A stretch of DNA of 43,568 nucleotides from SIG454 sp045646365 (GTDB taxonomy: Bacteria > Bacillota > Clostridia > Monoglobales > Monoglobaceae). Shown in pieces: positions 1-11,200 of this stretch; position 1 is the stretch's first letter; every line of letters starts with the position of its first letter. The stretch is from the NCBI GenBank assembly GCA_045646365.1, contig JAZRKP010000060.1, positions 1 to 43,568 of the forward strand, written 5' to 3'. The position numbers and the translations under genes are program-made. The notes under the pieces are model-generated. The model had not been told where the DNA came from, ran no database searches, and worked only from the letters and a program-made list of their open reading frames with translations.

Positions 1-2019
1 TTCACCTGAAAATTCATCTGTAATTTCAGTATTTTCTGAAACAGTTTCCATTGAAATGCCGTCTAATGTGATAACAAATTTCTTGATTCCGGCAATCTCA
101 AATTCTTTTAAATCCACAACATATTCTGTTTCGTCACCTACTGTGTCGAGCCTACAATCGGTTTCATATATTATGGCAATGTCGCCACATATTATTTCGA
201 CCTCGTTGTTCTTTAGTTCTATTATTTCACCGCTTACAGCATTTAAGCGATATAGCTTATCAACCCCATCAATTGATACATTCTCTTTGTCACTGCCTTC
301 ATTAAAAATAAAATGCAGCATTCCTGATGGAAGCTTCCTCTTCATAATTCTTATGTTTGATTTTTTCTCTGTTAGTTTGTATTCTTTGATGAATGGTTTT
401 ATTTTATCAAACACTTCATCAGGCATAAACTCACAATCAGGAACAACTATATTTTTATATAACATATCCCCTATTTTTAGTCCGTCATCACACACGTTTG
501 ACGAAAGAATTGCATAATCATCTATAATATCAAATTCTATATTGTTATTTTCAAGCATAACGCCTTTTTTTGTATAACTTTCCGATGCTTTCTGTGATTT
601 TTCTTCATTTGCCCAAAAATCAGCACACGGAATATACAAAGCCGTATCAACTTGTGGTTCTCCAAGTCTTAGCAGATATGACAATCTCTTATAATATGTA
701 TTAAAGTGATTCATATTATAAAATCCGGGTTTTGCTGATGTAAATACAGGTCTTTGCACTAATGCCTGCATTCTTTTATCCCCTGCAGTCAGAATCATCG
801 TATTAAATACATTTATCCCTCTTACTGCTTGATAATTAAGAACATAACGGGCTTCATCAGGAGTCATTCCATCACCATATACCGAAAAGGATTCTGATAC
901 CGCCAGATTCCCACCGTTCTGATGCGAAGCAGATGATGCAAGTCTTGGAAAGAACGGAGCACCTTCTTCACATACAGGCTGGTCATCTTTTGGAATCTGT
1001 ATCTGATGCCATATAAGGTCAATGCCCGGAATATGAAATTCCTTTAAGCCCCGCAAAAGACTAAAATACCCCAGCACAGCTCCTCCTTCCGGACGATGAT
1101 CGATATTAAGATGTCCTGAAAACATTATATTGTTTCCAGAGCACCACTCGCTTATATTCTTACAGAAGTTCTCATAAAACAAGTCTCCCACAAGCATACC
1201 ATAGTGTATTCTTGCAAGTTGTTCTTCTCTTGTTATTGCAAGTTTTTTGTCATATATGCAATAAATATAGTCTTTTATATCATAACCATACTTTTCGTAA
1301 AACCTTTCAAATAAGTTTTCCGGAACCATTGTGGTTAATACTTGCGGTTCATCTGTAAATATTGCACTTACATTCTTAAATGTATCACCAAGATTTTTCT
1401 TATATGCTTCGTAAGTATTGTTTATAAAAGTATCTATTACACTTTTATTTGTACTATCTACACAGTTGAATCTGGCTGGATAAATTTCTTTATCTAATTT
1501 TGTATAATACTCTGTTAAAATAACATCTTTATTATGCGTATATCCACTATAAATTCTCTCTTTATCAAGGAAAGTTGCAATAACATCATCTGCAGAAACA
1601 TATCTCTCATTAGGTTTAAGATTTATATTTCGTTGACAAATTACCGTTTCTATAGCTTTGGGATTTTCTGCAAGAGTTTTTCCCGCTGCACCTCCTGATG
1701 GATATCCGCCTTCGTCATACAGCCATACTTCCATCCCGGCCTTTTTACCTTTATCAACGGCATATTTTACGAGTTCAAAAAATTCCTTGCTAAGATAGTC
1801 AAATTCTGAATCAGGAATAAACTGAAGAGGTCGAAAATTCTTTGGATATGGCAGAATATAAAAGCCTTCAATCCCTACTCTTTTAAATTCTTCAAGCTTA
1901 TTATCTATTGTTTTAAAATCTATGGGTGCATTCCATATCCATGTGTATATAAGCGCATTTTCGCTTGCGGGATTATAAAACTCTGCTTGCGAAAATTCTC
2001 TGCCTTTTAAATTATTCAT
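1..2019 (-). CDS. GH106-like glycoside hydrolase, 3' end cut by window edge
   Basis: The frame is open from an ATG at 2019 to base 1, giving 673 codons with no stop, so the C-terminus lies outside the window. The start follows AAAGGA at a good distance, 24 bp after the isomerase gene. There is no signal peptide. The N-terminus starts MNNLKGREFSQAEFYNP; around residues 95-115 is the motif WLYDEGGYPSGGAAG, which resembles the YDE-GxPSG signature of GH106 alpha-L-rhamnosidases and relatives. Further on are a TDEPQ motif and HLNIDHRPEGG. I infer a cytoplasmic exo-acting hydrolase, perhaps on rhamnosides, working on oligosaccharides released by the secreted enzymes upstream. Family assignment rests on one motif and overall layout; substrate is not readable. 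Catalytic residues cannot be assigned with confidence. Confidence 0.7.
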   Translation of the reverse strand, partial: MNNLKGREFSQAEFYNPASENALIYTWIWNAPIDFKTIDNKLEEFKRVGIEGFYILPYPKNFRPLQFIPDSEFDYLSKEFFELVKYAVDKGKKAGMEVWLYDEGGYPSGGAAGKTLAENPKAIETVICQRNINLKPNERYVSADDVIATFLDKERIYSGYTHNKDVILTEYYTKLDKEIYPARFNCVDSTNKSVIDTFINNTYEAYKKNLGDTFKNVSAIFTDEPQVLTTMVPENLFERFYEKYGYDIKDYIYCIYDKKLAITREEQLARIHYGMLVGDLFYENFCKNISEWCSGNNIMFSGHLNIDHRPEGGAVLGYFSLLRGLKEFHIPGIDLIWHQIQIPKDDQPVCEEGAPFFPRLASSASHQNGGNLAVSESFSVYGDGMTPDEARYVLNYQAVRGINVFNTMILTAGDKRMQALVQRPVFTSAKPGFYNMNHFNTYYKRLSYLLRLGEPQVDTALYIPCADFWANEEKSQKASESYTKKGVMLENNNIEFDIIDDYAILSSNVCDDGLKIGDMLYKNIVVPDCEFMPDEVFDKIKPFIKEYKLTEKKSNIRIMKRKLPSGMLHFIFNEGSDKENVSIDGVDKLYRLNAVSGEIIELKNNEVEIICGDIAIIYETDCRLDTVGDETEYVVDLKEFEIAGIKKFVITLDGISMETVSENTEITDEFSGE

Positions 2020-2043
2020 ATTTTTGTGTCCTTTACTGTGCCA

Positions 2044-2616
2044 TTACTCCGGTTTTGTTTCGAGTTTAAGCGGATAATCTCCCAATTTATTTACTTTAAA
2101 ATTATTATGTTTATACACCTCATAATTAAAGGCTTCAAGTTCGTCTATCGCAAGCTTATGGAACTCATAAAAGTTTTTCCACCACTCGTATCCGCTACCA
2201 AGTTCAGCATTCAAGTATGCATCTGCAATATCGCACCCCATCGCCGGAGCCACATAAAAAGCTCCCATTGCAAGAACATTTACGCCATTCCCCGTAATTG
2301 CACGCAGTGCCGCCGGCACACTCTCAACAACACCTGCATGAACATGAGGACATTTACTTGCAGCAATATGAATCCCCATACCTGTTCCGCAGAAAAGCAA
2401 TGCTCTTTCGAACTCACCTTCTGAAATCATTGCTCCCACTCTTAACCCTACTCTGTGGAACATCAAATCGGTATCATCAGGATCAGAACCTGCTTTAACG
2501 CCAACATCAGTAATTGTCCATCCTTTTTTGCGAAGATGCTCACAAACTGCCTCTTTAAGCGGATAACCCGCAAAATCCGCACCAACTAAAATTTGTTTTT
2601 CTTTTATTGTTTTCAT
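2044..2616 (-). CDS. RpiB/LacA/LacB family sugar-phosphate isomerase
   Basis: A 190-residue protein with the RpiB/LacAB fold signatures: VGADFAGYPLKEAV near the N-terminus and LLFCGTGMGIHIAASKCP in the middle, which carries the conserved Cys and the phosphate-binding GTGxGI loop. The family interconverts aldose and ketose phosphates (ribose-5-P/ribulose-5-P, galactose-6-P/tagatose-6-P and others). It is about 40 residues longer than classic RpiB because of an extended C-terminal helical region. The usual Asp-His of the first loop is Asp-Phe here (GADFAG), so the substrate is probably not ribose 5-phosphate. It sits between the GH2 and GH106-like genes, suggesting it handles a sugar phosphate derived from the same polysaccharide. 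AAAGGA lies about 10 bases before the ATG. Confidence 0.85.
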   Translation of the reverse strand: MKTIKEKQILVGADFAGYPLKEAVCEHLRKKGWTITDVGVKAGSDPDDTDLMFHRVGLRVGAMISEGEFERALLFCGTGMGIHIAASKCPHVHAGVVESVPAALRAITGNGVNVLAMGAFYVAPAMGCDIADAYLNAELGSGYEWWKNFYEFHKLAIDELEAFNYEVYKHNNFKVNKLGDYPLKLETKPE

Positions 2617-2651
2617 TACTTATACATCCTTTCTTTTATATAATTATTTTA

Positions 2652-5636
2652 TTAACCAAGTTTTAAGACAAATTCATAGTCCATCACTTTATCATTGACC
2701 CAAAACTCTTTATTAAGTGTAGGCCCTGAAACATTGAATCCAACACCTCTGTTTTTATAGCAAATCAAAACTTCCGTTGAATCATCTTCTTTTAACTCAT
2801 AAGAATGCATTGTCTTGAAAAGATTTTCTATTGAATAATGAAGTGCGGAAAACTCAAAATGCTTGTCTGTTTCAAATGTGACAGGCATATTATCCGAGAA
2901 TCTTAACCAGTTGCTATTTAAATGATTTCCGCATTCCATCGGGACAATATATGGTTCATATTCTTTTGTAACATTGCTGTTCCAGAGTCCCATTTTAGAA
3001 TGTTCTTTAAAATCAGAATAACATTCTCTGTCACCCATACCGCAATAAGAGAAATTTTCATAAGATTTTTTCAAATGAAATCTCATTGCAAATCGCGGAA
3101 TTTCTTCCAAATATTTTTTCATATTAAGGTCATTTTTGCGAATATTCTCAGGTGTTTTCACATAATCGTTTATGTCTATCCGCTCGCCATGCAGAGATAT
3201 TTTCAGTCCCTGTCTATTAAAAGTATATGTAATATCCGATACAAGAATAGGCAATCTGCCGTTAGGTCCGTATGTACCTGAAACAACCACTTTTACCTCA
3301 TTTTCTTGCTTTTCTATATTCATAGATTTAAGCTTTAAAAATGCACTCTGATAAAAATCATCAAGCCAGTCTTTTCTTGTATCCTCGCCATGATATATAA
3401 TTGCACGCCATGTTGTAATATCGCACGGTTTAGCTAAAATTTCCTCGCCATCTTTTTTTATAGAACAAATCATTCCTGAAATACGGTCTAATGTATATTC
3501 CTCGTTATCCATAGTAATGCTTATATATCTTTTTCCTTCATTTAAAGAAATTGACTTCAAAAGAGTTGCATCTTCTTTTTCAATAACAGTAGGAATATCT
3601 CCCTGAGTCCATGCAATCTCATGTCCTTTTTTACACCATAATGTATCTTCCTTTGATAGAACATAAATTTCGGCATAAGCACAATGTTTTGCTGTAATTG
3701 CTTTTTCGGGGGCTATTGTCACCATTGTTTTTTCGTGAGGTGCAAGATTTATATCTATTACCTCTCTTTTTATAATCTCACCGTCTTTTACTATGCGGTA
3801 CTCAACTAAAAATTCATTAAGATTTGTAAAATCATGTCTGTTTTCAATTTCAAAAACTCCTTTTTCTGAATCAATACAGGTGATTTTCACAGGTTCTATA
3901 ACCTTTTTAAATTCCAAAAGTCCTGTTTGGGGAGTTCTATCAGGAAAGACTATACCATCACAACAACGATAACCGTCATTCGGAAAATCACCGCTGTCAC
4001 CTCCGTATATATATCCCTTTGTTCCATCCTCAAACTCTTTTAAATAAGCATGATCACACCATTCCCATATACATCCACCTATCAACTGGGGTGAACTGTA
4101 TATTAAATCCCAATAAAGTTTTTGTTCTCCAGGCCCCAGTCCCAATGCGTGACAAAATTCGCACAAGAAATACGGTCTTGTATCCTTATCAAAATCTCTG
4201 AAATATTCAACATTATCAAGCCCTGCATACATTCTGCTTGTAATATCAACACAAGGATGAATCTCTATATCATTATCTTTAAAGGACAAATAAGGAAATA
4301 CGGTTCTCTCATAATGAACAAGTCTTGAACTGTCGCGTTTTTTGGTCCACTCTGCCATCTTTATATGATTCTCGCCAAATTGAGCTTCATTCCCTAAAGA
4401 CCAAGCGAATATACACGGAGAATTTTTATCTCTCTCCACCATTCTCTCCATTCTGTCCATAAGAGACGGGAGCCACATAGAATTGCTTGCAATTTCATAT
4501 TCTGCTGCATATGCATTCCTACCAAGCGCATTTTCTACCCCATGAGTCTCGTTGTCACACTCATCCATAACATAGATACCGTACTTATCGCAAAGCTCCA
4601 GAAATTCGGGATGATTTGGATAATGAGATGTTCTGACACAATTTATATTATGTTGTTTCATAATGAGTATTTCTTTTTCCATAAACTCATATGAAGTACA
4701 ATATCCATATTCAGGATGTGAATCGTGACGGTTTACACCCTTTAACTTTACCGATACTCCGTTAATTAAAAGTTCACCTACTGGTGAAGTTTTAACCGTT
4801 CTGAAGCCAACTTTCTTATAAATAAATTCACCGTTACATTCAATTAAAACACCATAAAGATTAGGCTTTTCTGCAGACCATAAAAGAGGATTTATAATCT
4901 CTTTCACTTCTTCTCCCGATGGTGAAAATACTGTTATTTTATAATCACAAGGCTCGCCTTTAAAATCCACACTAACGGAAATTCCTTTTTCAATATCCGC
5001 TTTTATCTCAATATCTCTTATGTGATTTTCGGGGCGGTCTAAAATATATACATCACGAAATATACCATGAAAGCGCAAAAAATCCTGGTCCTCCAAATAG
5101 CTTTCCGCATTCCATGTGTAAACTAAAACGGTTAAATCGTTTTCTCCGTCATATAAATACTTCGTCACATCAAATTCAGCCTGCATATGAGAGCCTCTGC
5201 TCATACCAACATATGCTCCATTTATGTATATTTCAAAATAACTGGAAACACCCTCAAAAACAAGATATTTTTTTTCTGATTTTTTGATATCTATTTTTCT
5301 ATTATATACTCCCACAGGATTTTGAGTTACCGTGTATGGTGGATCATATTGGAACGGATAGTTTATATTTGTGTACCACACCTGACCATAACCGTAACAC
5401 TCCCAACAAGAGGGCACAGGAATTTTCTCAGAATACGAAATATCCAAAATATTATCATCTAAATCAAGATGGGTTTCAAGATACTTAAAATTCCACTCCC
5501 CATTAAGATCCGTATATTTATCCGAATAAATGCCTCGTTTGTTAATTGCATTTACTCTGTTTCCAAACGGAATATAATATGCTCTTTGTTTTTCTCTGTT
5601 TTCTGAAACTATTGACAAATTATCAAACTTCTCCAT
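2652..5636 (-). CDS. GH2 beta-galactosidase (LacZ-type), cytoplasmic
   Basis: A 994-residue LacZ-length protein with no signal peptide. Domain order is as in long GH2 galactosidases: sugar-binding jelly roll (about 40-205), immunoglobulin-like domain (205-285), TIM barrel (285-580), a further beta domain, and a C-terminal beta-sandwich small-chain-like domain (about 710-990). Visible motifs are KGVNRHDSHPEYG at 299-311, the acid/base Glu417 in SLGNEA, and the nucleophile Glu493 in LCEFCHALGLGPG. It should cleave terminal beta-galactosides inside the cell. The nucleophile motif reads CEFCHALG rather than the E. coli-type YEYAHAMG, which is within family variation. It lies 36 bp after the CE2-like gene and 35 bp before the isomerase gene; AAGGAG precedes the ATG. 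The exact glycosidic specificity cannot be told from sequence. Confidence 0.93.
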   Translation of the reverse strand: MEKFDNLSIVSENREKQRAYYIPFGNRVNAINKRGIYSDKYTDLNGEWNFKYLETHLDLDDNILDISYSEKIPVPSCWECYGYGQVWYTNINYPFQYDPPYTVTQNPVGVYNRKIDIKKSEKKYLVFEGVSSYFEIYINGAYVGMSRGSHMQAEFDVTKYLYDGENDLTVLVYTWNAESYLEDQDFLRFHGIFRDVYILDRPENHIRDIEIKADIEKGISVSVDFKGEPCDYKITVFSPSGEEVKEIINPLLWSAEKPNLYGVLIECNGEFIYKKVGFRTVKTSPVGELLINGVSVKLKGVNRHDSHPEYGYCTSYEFMEKEILIMKQHNINCVRTSHYPNHPEFLELCDKYGIYVMDECDNETHGVENALGRNAYAAEYEIASNSMWLPSLMDRMERMVERDKNSPCIFAWSLGNEAQFGENHIKMAEWTKKRDSSRLVHYERTVFPYLSFKDNDIEIHPCVDITSRMYAGLDNVEYFRDFDKDTRPYFLCEFCHALGLGPGEQKLYWDLIYSSPQLIGGCIWEWCDHAYLKEFEDGTKGYIYGGDSGDFPNDGYRCCDGIVFPDRTPQTGLLEFKKVIEPVKITCIDSEKGVFEIENRHDFTNLNEFLVEYRIVKDGEIIKREVIDINLAPHEKTMVTIAPEKAITAKHCAYAEIYVLSKEDTLWCKKGHEIAWTQGDIPTVIEKEDATLLKSISLNEGKRYISITMDNEEYTLDRISGMICSIKKDGEEILAKPCDITTWRAIIYHGEDTRKDWLDDFYQSAFLKLKSMNIEKQENEVKVVVSGTYGPNGRLPILVSDITYTFNRQGLKISLHGERIDINDYVKTPENIRKNDLNMKKYLEEIPRFAMRFHLKKSYENFSYCGMGDRECYSDFKEHSKMGLWNSNVTKEYEPYIVPMECGNHLNSNWLRFSDNMPVTFETDKHFEFSALHYSIENLFKTMHSYELKEDDSTEVLICYKNRGVGFNVSGPTLNKEFWVNDKVMDYEFVLKLG

Positions 5637-5672
5637 ATAGTTCTCCTTATGTAAATTTAATTATTGCTTAAG

Positions 5673-7409
5673 TTATTTTATATCATAAGTTCCGATAAGC
5701 GGAGCTAATGTATGTTTATTCATATAGAACACACGAATAGTGTCTGTTGTGTCCTCTATTGTTGTATTTAAAACAACCTCATCACCATAAGCCTGTGAAT
5801 CCCTCGAAGCATCCGCAAGTGTTACATCTTCTAAAACACCATTGGAATACTGCGCCAACACAAGCATTCCTGTAAAATCTGTGTCAGGAACATCAAAACC
5901 GCTTAATACAACTTTAATATCCCCGCCGGAAGAAATATCACTCATAGTTTTTACTTTTTCTCCGCCGGATGTAACCGATATTTCGGGAATCATCTTTTTA
6001 AATATAAATTGCTTTTCCTGTAAATCATCCACAGAAGTTGAATTAAGATATAAGGTATATTCTCCCGAAAGCTTTTCAACAACAAATTCAAAGGAATATT
6101 CCCCTGCATCAGATGTTTTCGTCTGTAATACATGAACAATATTATCTTCATTATTTGACCCCTTTTCCATATTTGAATCGGGTTTCATAACAAGAAGAGA
6201 TACTTTATCGCCTTTATAATCAGTGCTTCCAAACACCGCAAGCTCACCTGTATTGTAATTTGCCCTTAACGATAATAAATGTGTATCATCTTCACCTACG
6301 AGAGGAACATCCCAGACACCACTGATTGAATTAACTTTTTCTATTATCTGATTTGCAATTCTCCGGTCTTCAGCAATATCAGGATGTCCTACATTAGTAC
6401 TGGTGAACTTGTCAAGCTCAAGCATATAAAACTTGTTTTTTTCTCCACGCTTTTCATCGTTTACCACTTCAGAAATCACATTATAATACCTTGAGCCCTC
6501 CAAAGCCATATTCAGAACCACAGCATTCGGATACTTATTCCTTACGTTGTCAACAAGTGCAGCATAAGCAGTTTTGAATGTTTCATTTTCAACACCTGCT
6601 GACGCATCATTTGTGCCGAGCCAGATTGTAACAAGCTGCGGCTGATACTTATAAAATTTGTGCGTTGCACGGCTTGACATATTTCGTTCAGGAACATCAA
6701 CATAAATTTCTTCATATTCAAACTGGTGTGACATCGTATCAGTCTGATTTTCTATGTTATAGTTTGCGAATACACCTTTTCCTTGATAAGCAATAACGTT
6801 GTTATCAGCATTATAGTGCCTTGCAACAAAACCTGTGTAGGAATTCCAGTTATCTGTGTTTTCCGCACAGTAGTTAGTTTCCGTTGAAAGTTCAGGGGAG
6901 TTACCGTAACCTGCAGTAAAGCTATCACCGATGAACTCGATAAGTTTCGCCCTAGGAGATGATGCCACCGGAGTCTTATCACATCTGATTTTGCTCATTC
7001 TGACAGTCCCTCGGATAGCCTCGGAAGAGCGAACAACCATAATTTTTTTAACGAATGGATCCCCATTTTGTTCTTCATAAATAGTGTTCCAACCAACATT
7101 AATCTTCATTCGTGTAACCCTTACTAACGTATCGTTATCATAAACGGCGACATTAAAGTAACTTCCGTTAGGTGCAACGGTAAAAAGAGCCTGGTCTGCA
7201 TACACTTCAGCTTTAGTACCTGAAAATTCAAATTCAAAGCCTGCGTTTGGCCAGTTAAAGCATCTGCTATTTCCAATCAGCTCACCTCTACCCAAAAGAC
7301 GGACATAGTTGCTGTTTAAAAGCGAATATTCAGTTTCAGCTGCAAATGTTACATTAACACATGAAATAAGTATTACAGAGCATAAAACAACTGACAAAAT
7401 TTTTTTCAT
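5673..7409 (-). CDS. Secreted SGNH acetyl-esterase, CE2-like
   Basis: A 578-residue exported protein. Residues 1-24 form a signal peptide (MKKILSVVLCSVILISC, cleavage near TFAA). A beta-sandwich N-terminal domain follows (about 28-145), then an SGNH hydrolase domain with block I IEFIGDSFTAGYG (Ser163), block III WLGTNDAS (265-268) and a catalytic His342 in GHPD. That arrangement is typical of carbohydrate esterase family 2, which removes acetyl groups from polysaccharides. The end (about 514-578) is a small module with GMLVLAQYSNGVLEDV and IRVFYMNK, also found on three other products of this operon. AAAGGAGAGG lies upstream of the ATG. Substrate is inferred from context only; other SGNH esterase families are possible. 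Confidence 0.85.
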   Translation of the reverse strand: MKKILSVVLCSVILISCVNVTFAAETEYSLLNSNYVRLLGRGELIGNSRCFNWPNAGFEFEFSGTKAEVYADQALFTVAPNGSYFNVAVYDNDTLVRVTRMKINVGWNTIYEEQNGDPFVKKIMVVRSSEAIRGTVRMSKIRCDKTPVASSPRAKLIEFIGDSFTAGYGNSPELSTETNYCAENTDNWNSYTGFVARHYNADNNVIAYQGKGVFANYNIENQTDTMSHQFEYEEIYVDVPERNMSSRATHKFYKYQPQLVTIWLGTNDASAGVENETFKTAYAALVDNVRNKYPNAVVLNMALEGSRYYNVISEVVNDEKRGEKNKFYMLELDKFTSTNVGHPDIAEDRRIANQIIEKVNSISGVWDVPLVGEDDTHLLSLRANYNTGELAVFGSTDYKGDKVSLLVMKPDSNMEKGSNNEDNIVHVLQTKTSDAGEYSFEFVVEKLSGEYTLYLNSTSVDDLQEKQFIFKKMIPEISVTSGGEKVKTMSDISSGGDIKVVLSGFDVPDTDFTGMLVLAQYSNGVLEDVTLADASRDSQAYGDEVVLNTTIEDTTDTIRVFYMNKHTLAPLIGTYDIK

Positions 7410-7427
7410 ACTGTCCTCTCCTTTAAA

Positions 7428-8150
7428 CTATTTAAACATTGTTTTTACTAATTCATACGCAAACATCCAATGCATCTCTTTCGTCGGGTGATTTAACTTA
7501 TTCGAGAGAATTGAGGTTATATCAACACCACTATCATCTAACTTTTTCCACATACTGTAGCAATCACATACCGGAATATTTTCTTCCAGACAAATTCCCT
7601 TTGCTGCCTCAATATATCTATCAAGCCACCCCTCATTAACAGTTGTCATTACTCTTAGAGCAGCATCTTGAATTTCCTTTTCTTTTATAGAATAATCTAT
7701 TCTGTCTGTGCTCATATTGGGTGTCATAAATATAACTTCGCTACCTGCATCTTTTAAATCTCTAAATATTTTTCGAAGAGATGATTTATACAATTCGAGC
7801 CCCTCTGCTTTATCATTTGCATCATTTAATCCGTAGCAAACCACAGTTAAGTCAGGATGATGTTTTATCACATCTTCTTTAAGTCTCTTGCTTCCTGTAG
7901 ATGCATGGTTTCCGCTAATCCCTGCATTAACAATCGTAATGTTTGATTCCGGGAACAAATACGCTAAAATTTTCTTTACTTTTTCTGCGTAGCATTCAGC
8001 AGAATTAAATACGGGTTTAGCCACGCCTTTCTCTTTAACATATAGTTCAAAACAACCTTGAGTAACACTATCCCCCGTAAAAGCTATAACCGGTTGTGCG
8101 TGTTCATACAAGCCATTAGCCTTATTTTTAATTTTTTCTATTATCTTCAT
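7428..8150 (-). CDS. Cytoplasmic SGNH/GDSL hydrolase
   Basis: A 240-residue SGNH hydrolase without a signal peptide or membrane segment. Block I is IAFTGDSVTQG (Ser28), block III is VVCYGLNDAND with GLND, and the C-terminal block is NKLNHPTKEMHWM carrying the likely catalytic His. It probably deacylates small oligosaccharides in the cytoplasm, complementing the secreted CE2-like esterase encoded 18 bp downstream. It is preceded by GGAG and lies 75 bp after the large GH-A gene, with a hairpin between them. The family also contains lipases and thioesterases, so the substrate remains open. Confidence 0.8.
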   Translation of the reverse strand: MKIIEKIKNKANGLYEHAQPVIAFTGDSVTQGCFELYVKEKGVAKPVFNSAECYAEKVKKILAYLFPESNITIVNAGISGNHASTGSKRLKEDVIKHHPDLTVVCYGLNDANDKAEGLELYKSSLRKIFRDLKDAGSEVIFMTPNMSTDRIDYSIKEKEIQDAALRVMTTVNEGWLDRYIEAAKGICLEENIPVCDCYSMWKKLDDSGVDITSILSNKLNHPTKEMHWMFAYELVKTMFK

Positions 8151-8175
8151 TTAAAAATTTCTCCAATTTTAAGCA

Positions 8176-8212
8176 ACTCCCTGCACTAAGAACTTACCAT
8201 AGTGCCGGGAGT
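8176..8212 (-). terminator. Hairpin between the large GH-A gene and the SGNH gene
   Basis: A 13-position stem with one mismatch (ACTCCCTGCACTA at 8176-8188 against TAGTGCCGGGAGT at 8200-8212) and an 11-base loop. It lies just after the stop of the 1166-residue gene. Read on the - strand it is followed by TTGCTTAAAATT, a poor T-run, so it may attenuate or protect the mRNA end rather than stop transcription. Confidence 0.5.
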
Positions 8213-8225
8213 TTTCTTATGATTT

Positions 8226-11200
8226 TTAGTTTCCGTAAACAGGAAGTTCCATATAAAGCGATGTATCTTTCGGACTCGCAATACCGCCGTCAGTATATTC
8301 CATCCATCCTCTGGCATCTCCGTCGTGATCATTTAAACAAACTGCAAAAACTATACTCTTTAAGGTTTTCACATCAGGCACGATATCAAAAATATCAGAC
8401 AACTTTATTTTAAGCTCATAAACAGTTTCCTTCTTTTCCTCATTCCGTTTTACAGCATACGCTGTCTGCTCATCAAACTTAACTTCAACAACGCCGTTAT
8501 TTATCGCCTGGGATGTATATCTCTGGAGGGTTGCCTCTCCATTTGAAAATCCGAAACCAAATTCACTGTTTCTCGCCCCCGCCCTTCTTTCTGTTGCAAC
8601 AGCAAACTGAATTGAGTCATTATTCCATACACGCGCAGGTGTGTCCTTGTCATACAAAATATCATCTTTTACAATCGCACCAAAATACATAAATTCATCA
8701 TCTATCATAGTATAAACTTCTGCACTTAAATCGGAAAGCCCACTCCATTCCATATTCTTGGCGTGTTCTCCATTGTTTATCCTTATCGGAAGATATGTAT
8801 CCCATTCACCGCTATCTATTTTACCGTCGATTGAGGGTGATTTCTCTGTATACTTAATACAACCGACAAATTCCGTTATATTTACAGGAATGGTCTGACT
8901 GCCGTCTTTTGATACAACATTAATTGTTCCGGACAAGGAAAGCTTTTCAGTACTAATATCCTTTTTCGGAATATTTACTCTGATTTTTCTTGTATGTCCG
9001 CCGACAATCTTATTTATATTATAGATTTTTCCTGCTAAACTTTCCGGTTCATTGATAGTAAAGCTTACGGAAATATCACTTTTCCTTGCATTTGAAATAG
9101 CGATTTCCCACATATAACGTTCTGTATTATATGCCTTTAATATCCCCTTATATAATATAGGTTCAACGTAGTTCATTACTATATCATATTGATAAAGTAT
9201 CATGCCTTGTTTTTTAATTCTAACCTTTACTGAAGAATTCTTTGGCTTATCAAAACCAACGGTAAATTCCAGTTTTTCAAAGTCAGCTTTTGTTATATTT
9301 AAATTATCATCTGCTATAACCTCAACCTCTGCTCCTTGAATAATTGGTAAATCCAAAGGAATTGAATAAGTTTCACCCATGCAAACCTCAAATTCGGTAT
9401 ATGGTTGTTTGAAGTTTGAAGAGGTTAACTCTATATTATCAAAGTTACCCTTTAGATAGGTAAGCTCGCCCGATATAGCAATATTAAAAATTCCGTTTTC
9501 ATCAGCAACAATATCCGTTTTATTACCGTACATATCATAAAGCTCTGCAGTAGTAGTTCCGAGGTTTAGTCCTACTGTTTCTATTTCGTCCAGCCAGTTC
9601 CATACCGCAATTACATCTTCGTTATTTCTTGTTTTGAACTTGTAGATATATACATCCTCATCTTCCGTTTCCACTCTGCCTAAATTCTCACCCTGTGCAA
9701 GCAAATCATTGTATGCACCAAAAGCCAAAGCAACAGGCTTTGCCTGATAAGGTACATCGCCATCATTTGCGGAGGCTTTCAGGAGGCCGAAATTTTGCTC
9801 AGTTACAGACTGTGCAGAGCCATAGTCCTTTTTATTTATGGCGTTATACCATATATATTCTTCTACCAACGGAGCCGTCATAATATACTGTCTCAACCCA
9901 TATTTCGCCTGATCCACTTCCGTTTCACACATCGCCGCAGCAGTATATGAAAGCTCGGATAAAATGATTTCCTTATCCTGGTACCCATGTTTATCAAGCA
10001 TTTCTCTTCCTGCCAAAGTCTGCTGCGCAGAAGTGCCATTTGTATATGTCAAATCCTCCGGTTTTGCCTCAATGCTATATGGATGTCCTGAAAAAGCATC
10101 AATATAGTCTCCGAAACCTTCCTTTAATACGCTATCCATCCACTCAAGAGGAAATCTTCCAGTAGCACCACCACATACAATTACATCAGGATCTGCAGCA
10201 TGCGCCGCTTCATATCCTACCTTTTGCATTGCAACAGCAAGCTTTGGATTATTGGCATATCTTTCCTGATAATGATACTCATTGAATAATTCCACATAAT
10301 TAGACTCCGGACTTATTTCCTGCACAGCTTTAACCATCTCATACACGAAATTGTAGAAGTTATCAAGTTCCTCCTTGCTCTCGGGTATAAAGTTAACTGA
10401 ATGTTCGCCCTGCGAGCCACTGATGATTGTAAAAAGACGTATATTATTTTCCTTTGCTGCTTCTATAACCGATTTCTGTCTCTCTGTCAATACCATAGGG
10501 TCTCCGGTCTTTACCTGAAAATCAATCCAATCCAGATTTTCCCTTGCAATAGAAAATCCTAACTTTGAAAGAATACCATTCCAACGATGCACCTCAGCTA
10601 TCCCCTGACCTCGAGTTGTATGAGCTGAATAGCCAAGCATTAAATTCGGAACAGAGCTTTCCTTTGCCCGAACTATTGTATATTCTGCTACGCCCGGCTG
10701 ATATCCTTGAGCTGTATATTCGGGATTTTCAAAAGACGCCAACACATCATAATATCCAAACTTAGAAAGCTTTAACACAAATTCTTCCTGTTTGCTTTCA
10801 CTTTTATTTATGGACACATCTCTAATTTCATCGCACACTATTTCACCGACATCATTTGTAACCTTAAACTTAAGCTTTCCAGCCATAGTATCTTTCATCA
10901 AATTAGTAACGGAAACTGATACCTTTGCTTCATCATCAAAGAATGTTCCGCCCAGAGCCTCTGTTGAAATTTTAACTCTTGAATTTGATTTCCAATGGTC
11001 AGGAACCGACATTGCCTCTTCAATGACCGTTTTTGGATTATGATCTTTGATATGCATAATCTCAAGGTTGTCTATATATTCCACTCCGTCTTTTTCCGTT
11101 GTCGACCTTGTTGACCTGCCCCAACCGACAAAACAAGGCAATACATCTCCTATATCTGTTGAGGTAACCAGATTACCATCTAAATAGAAATAGGCTACCC

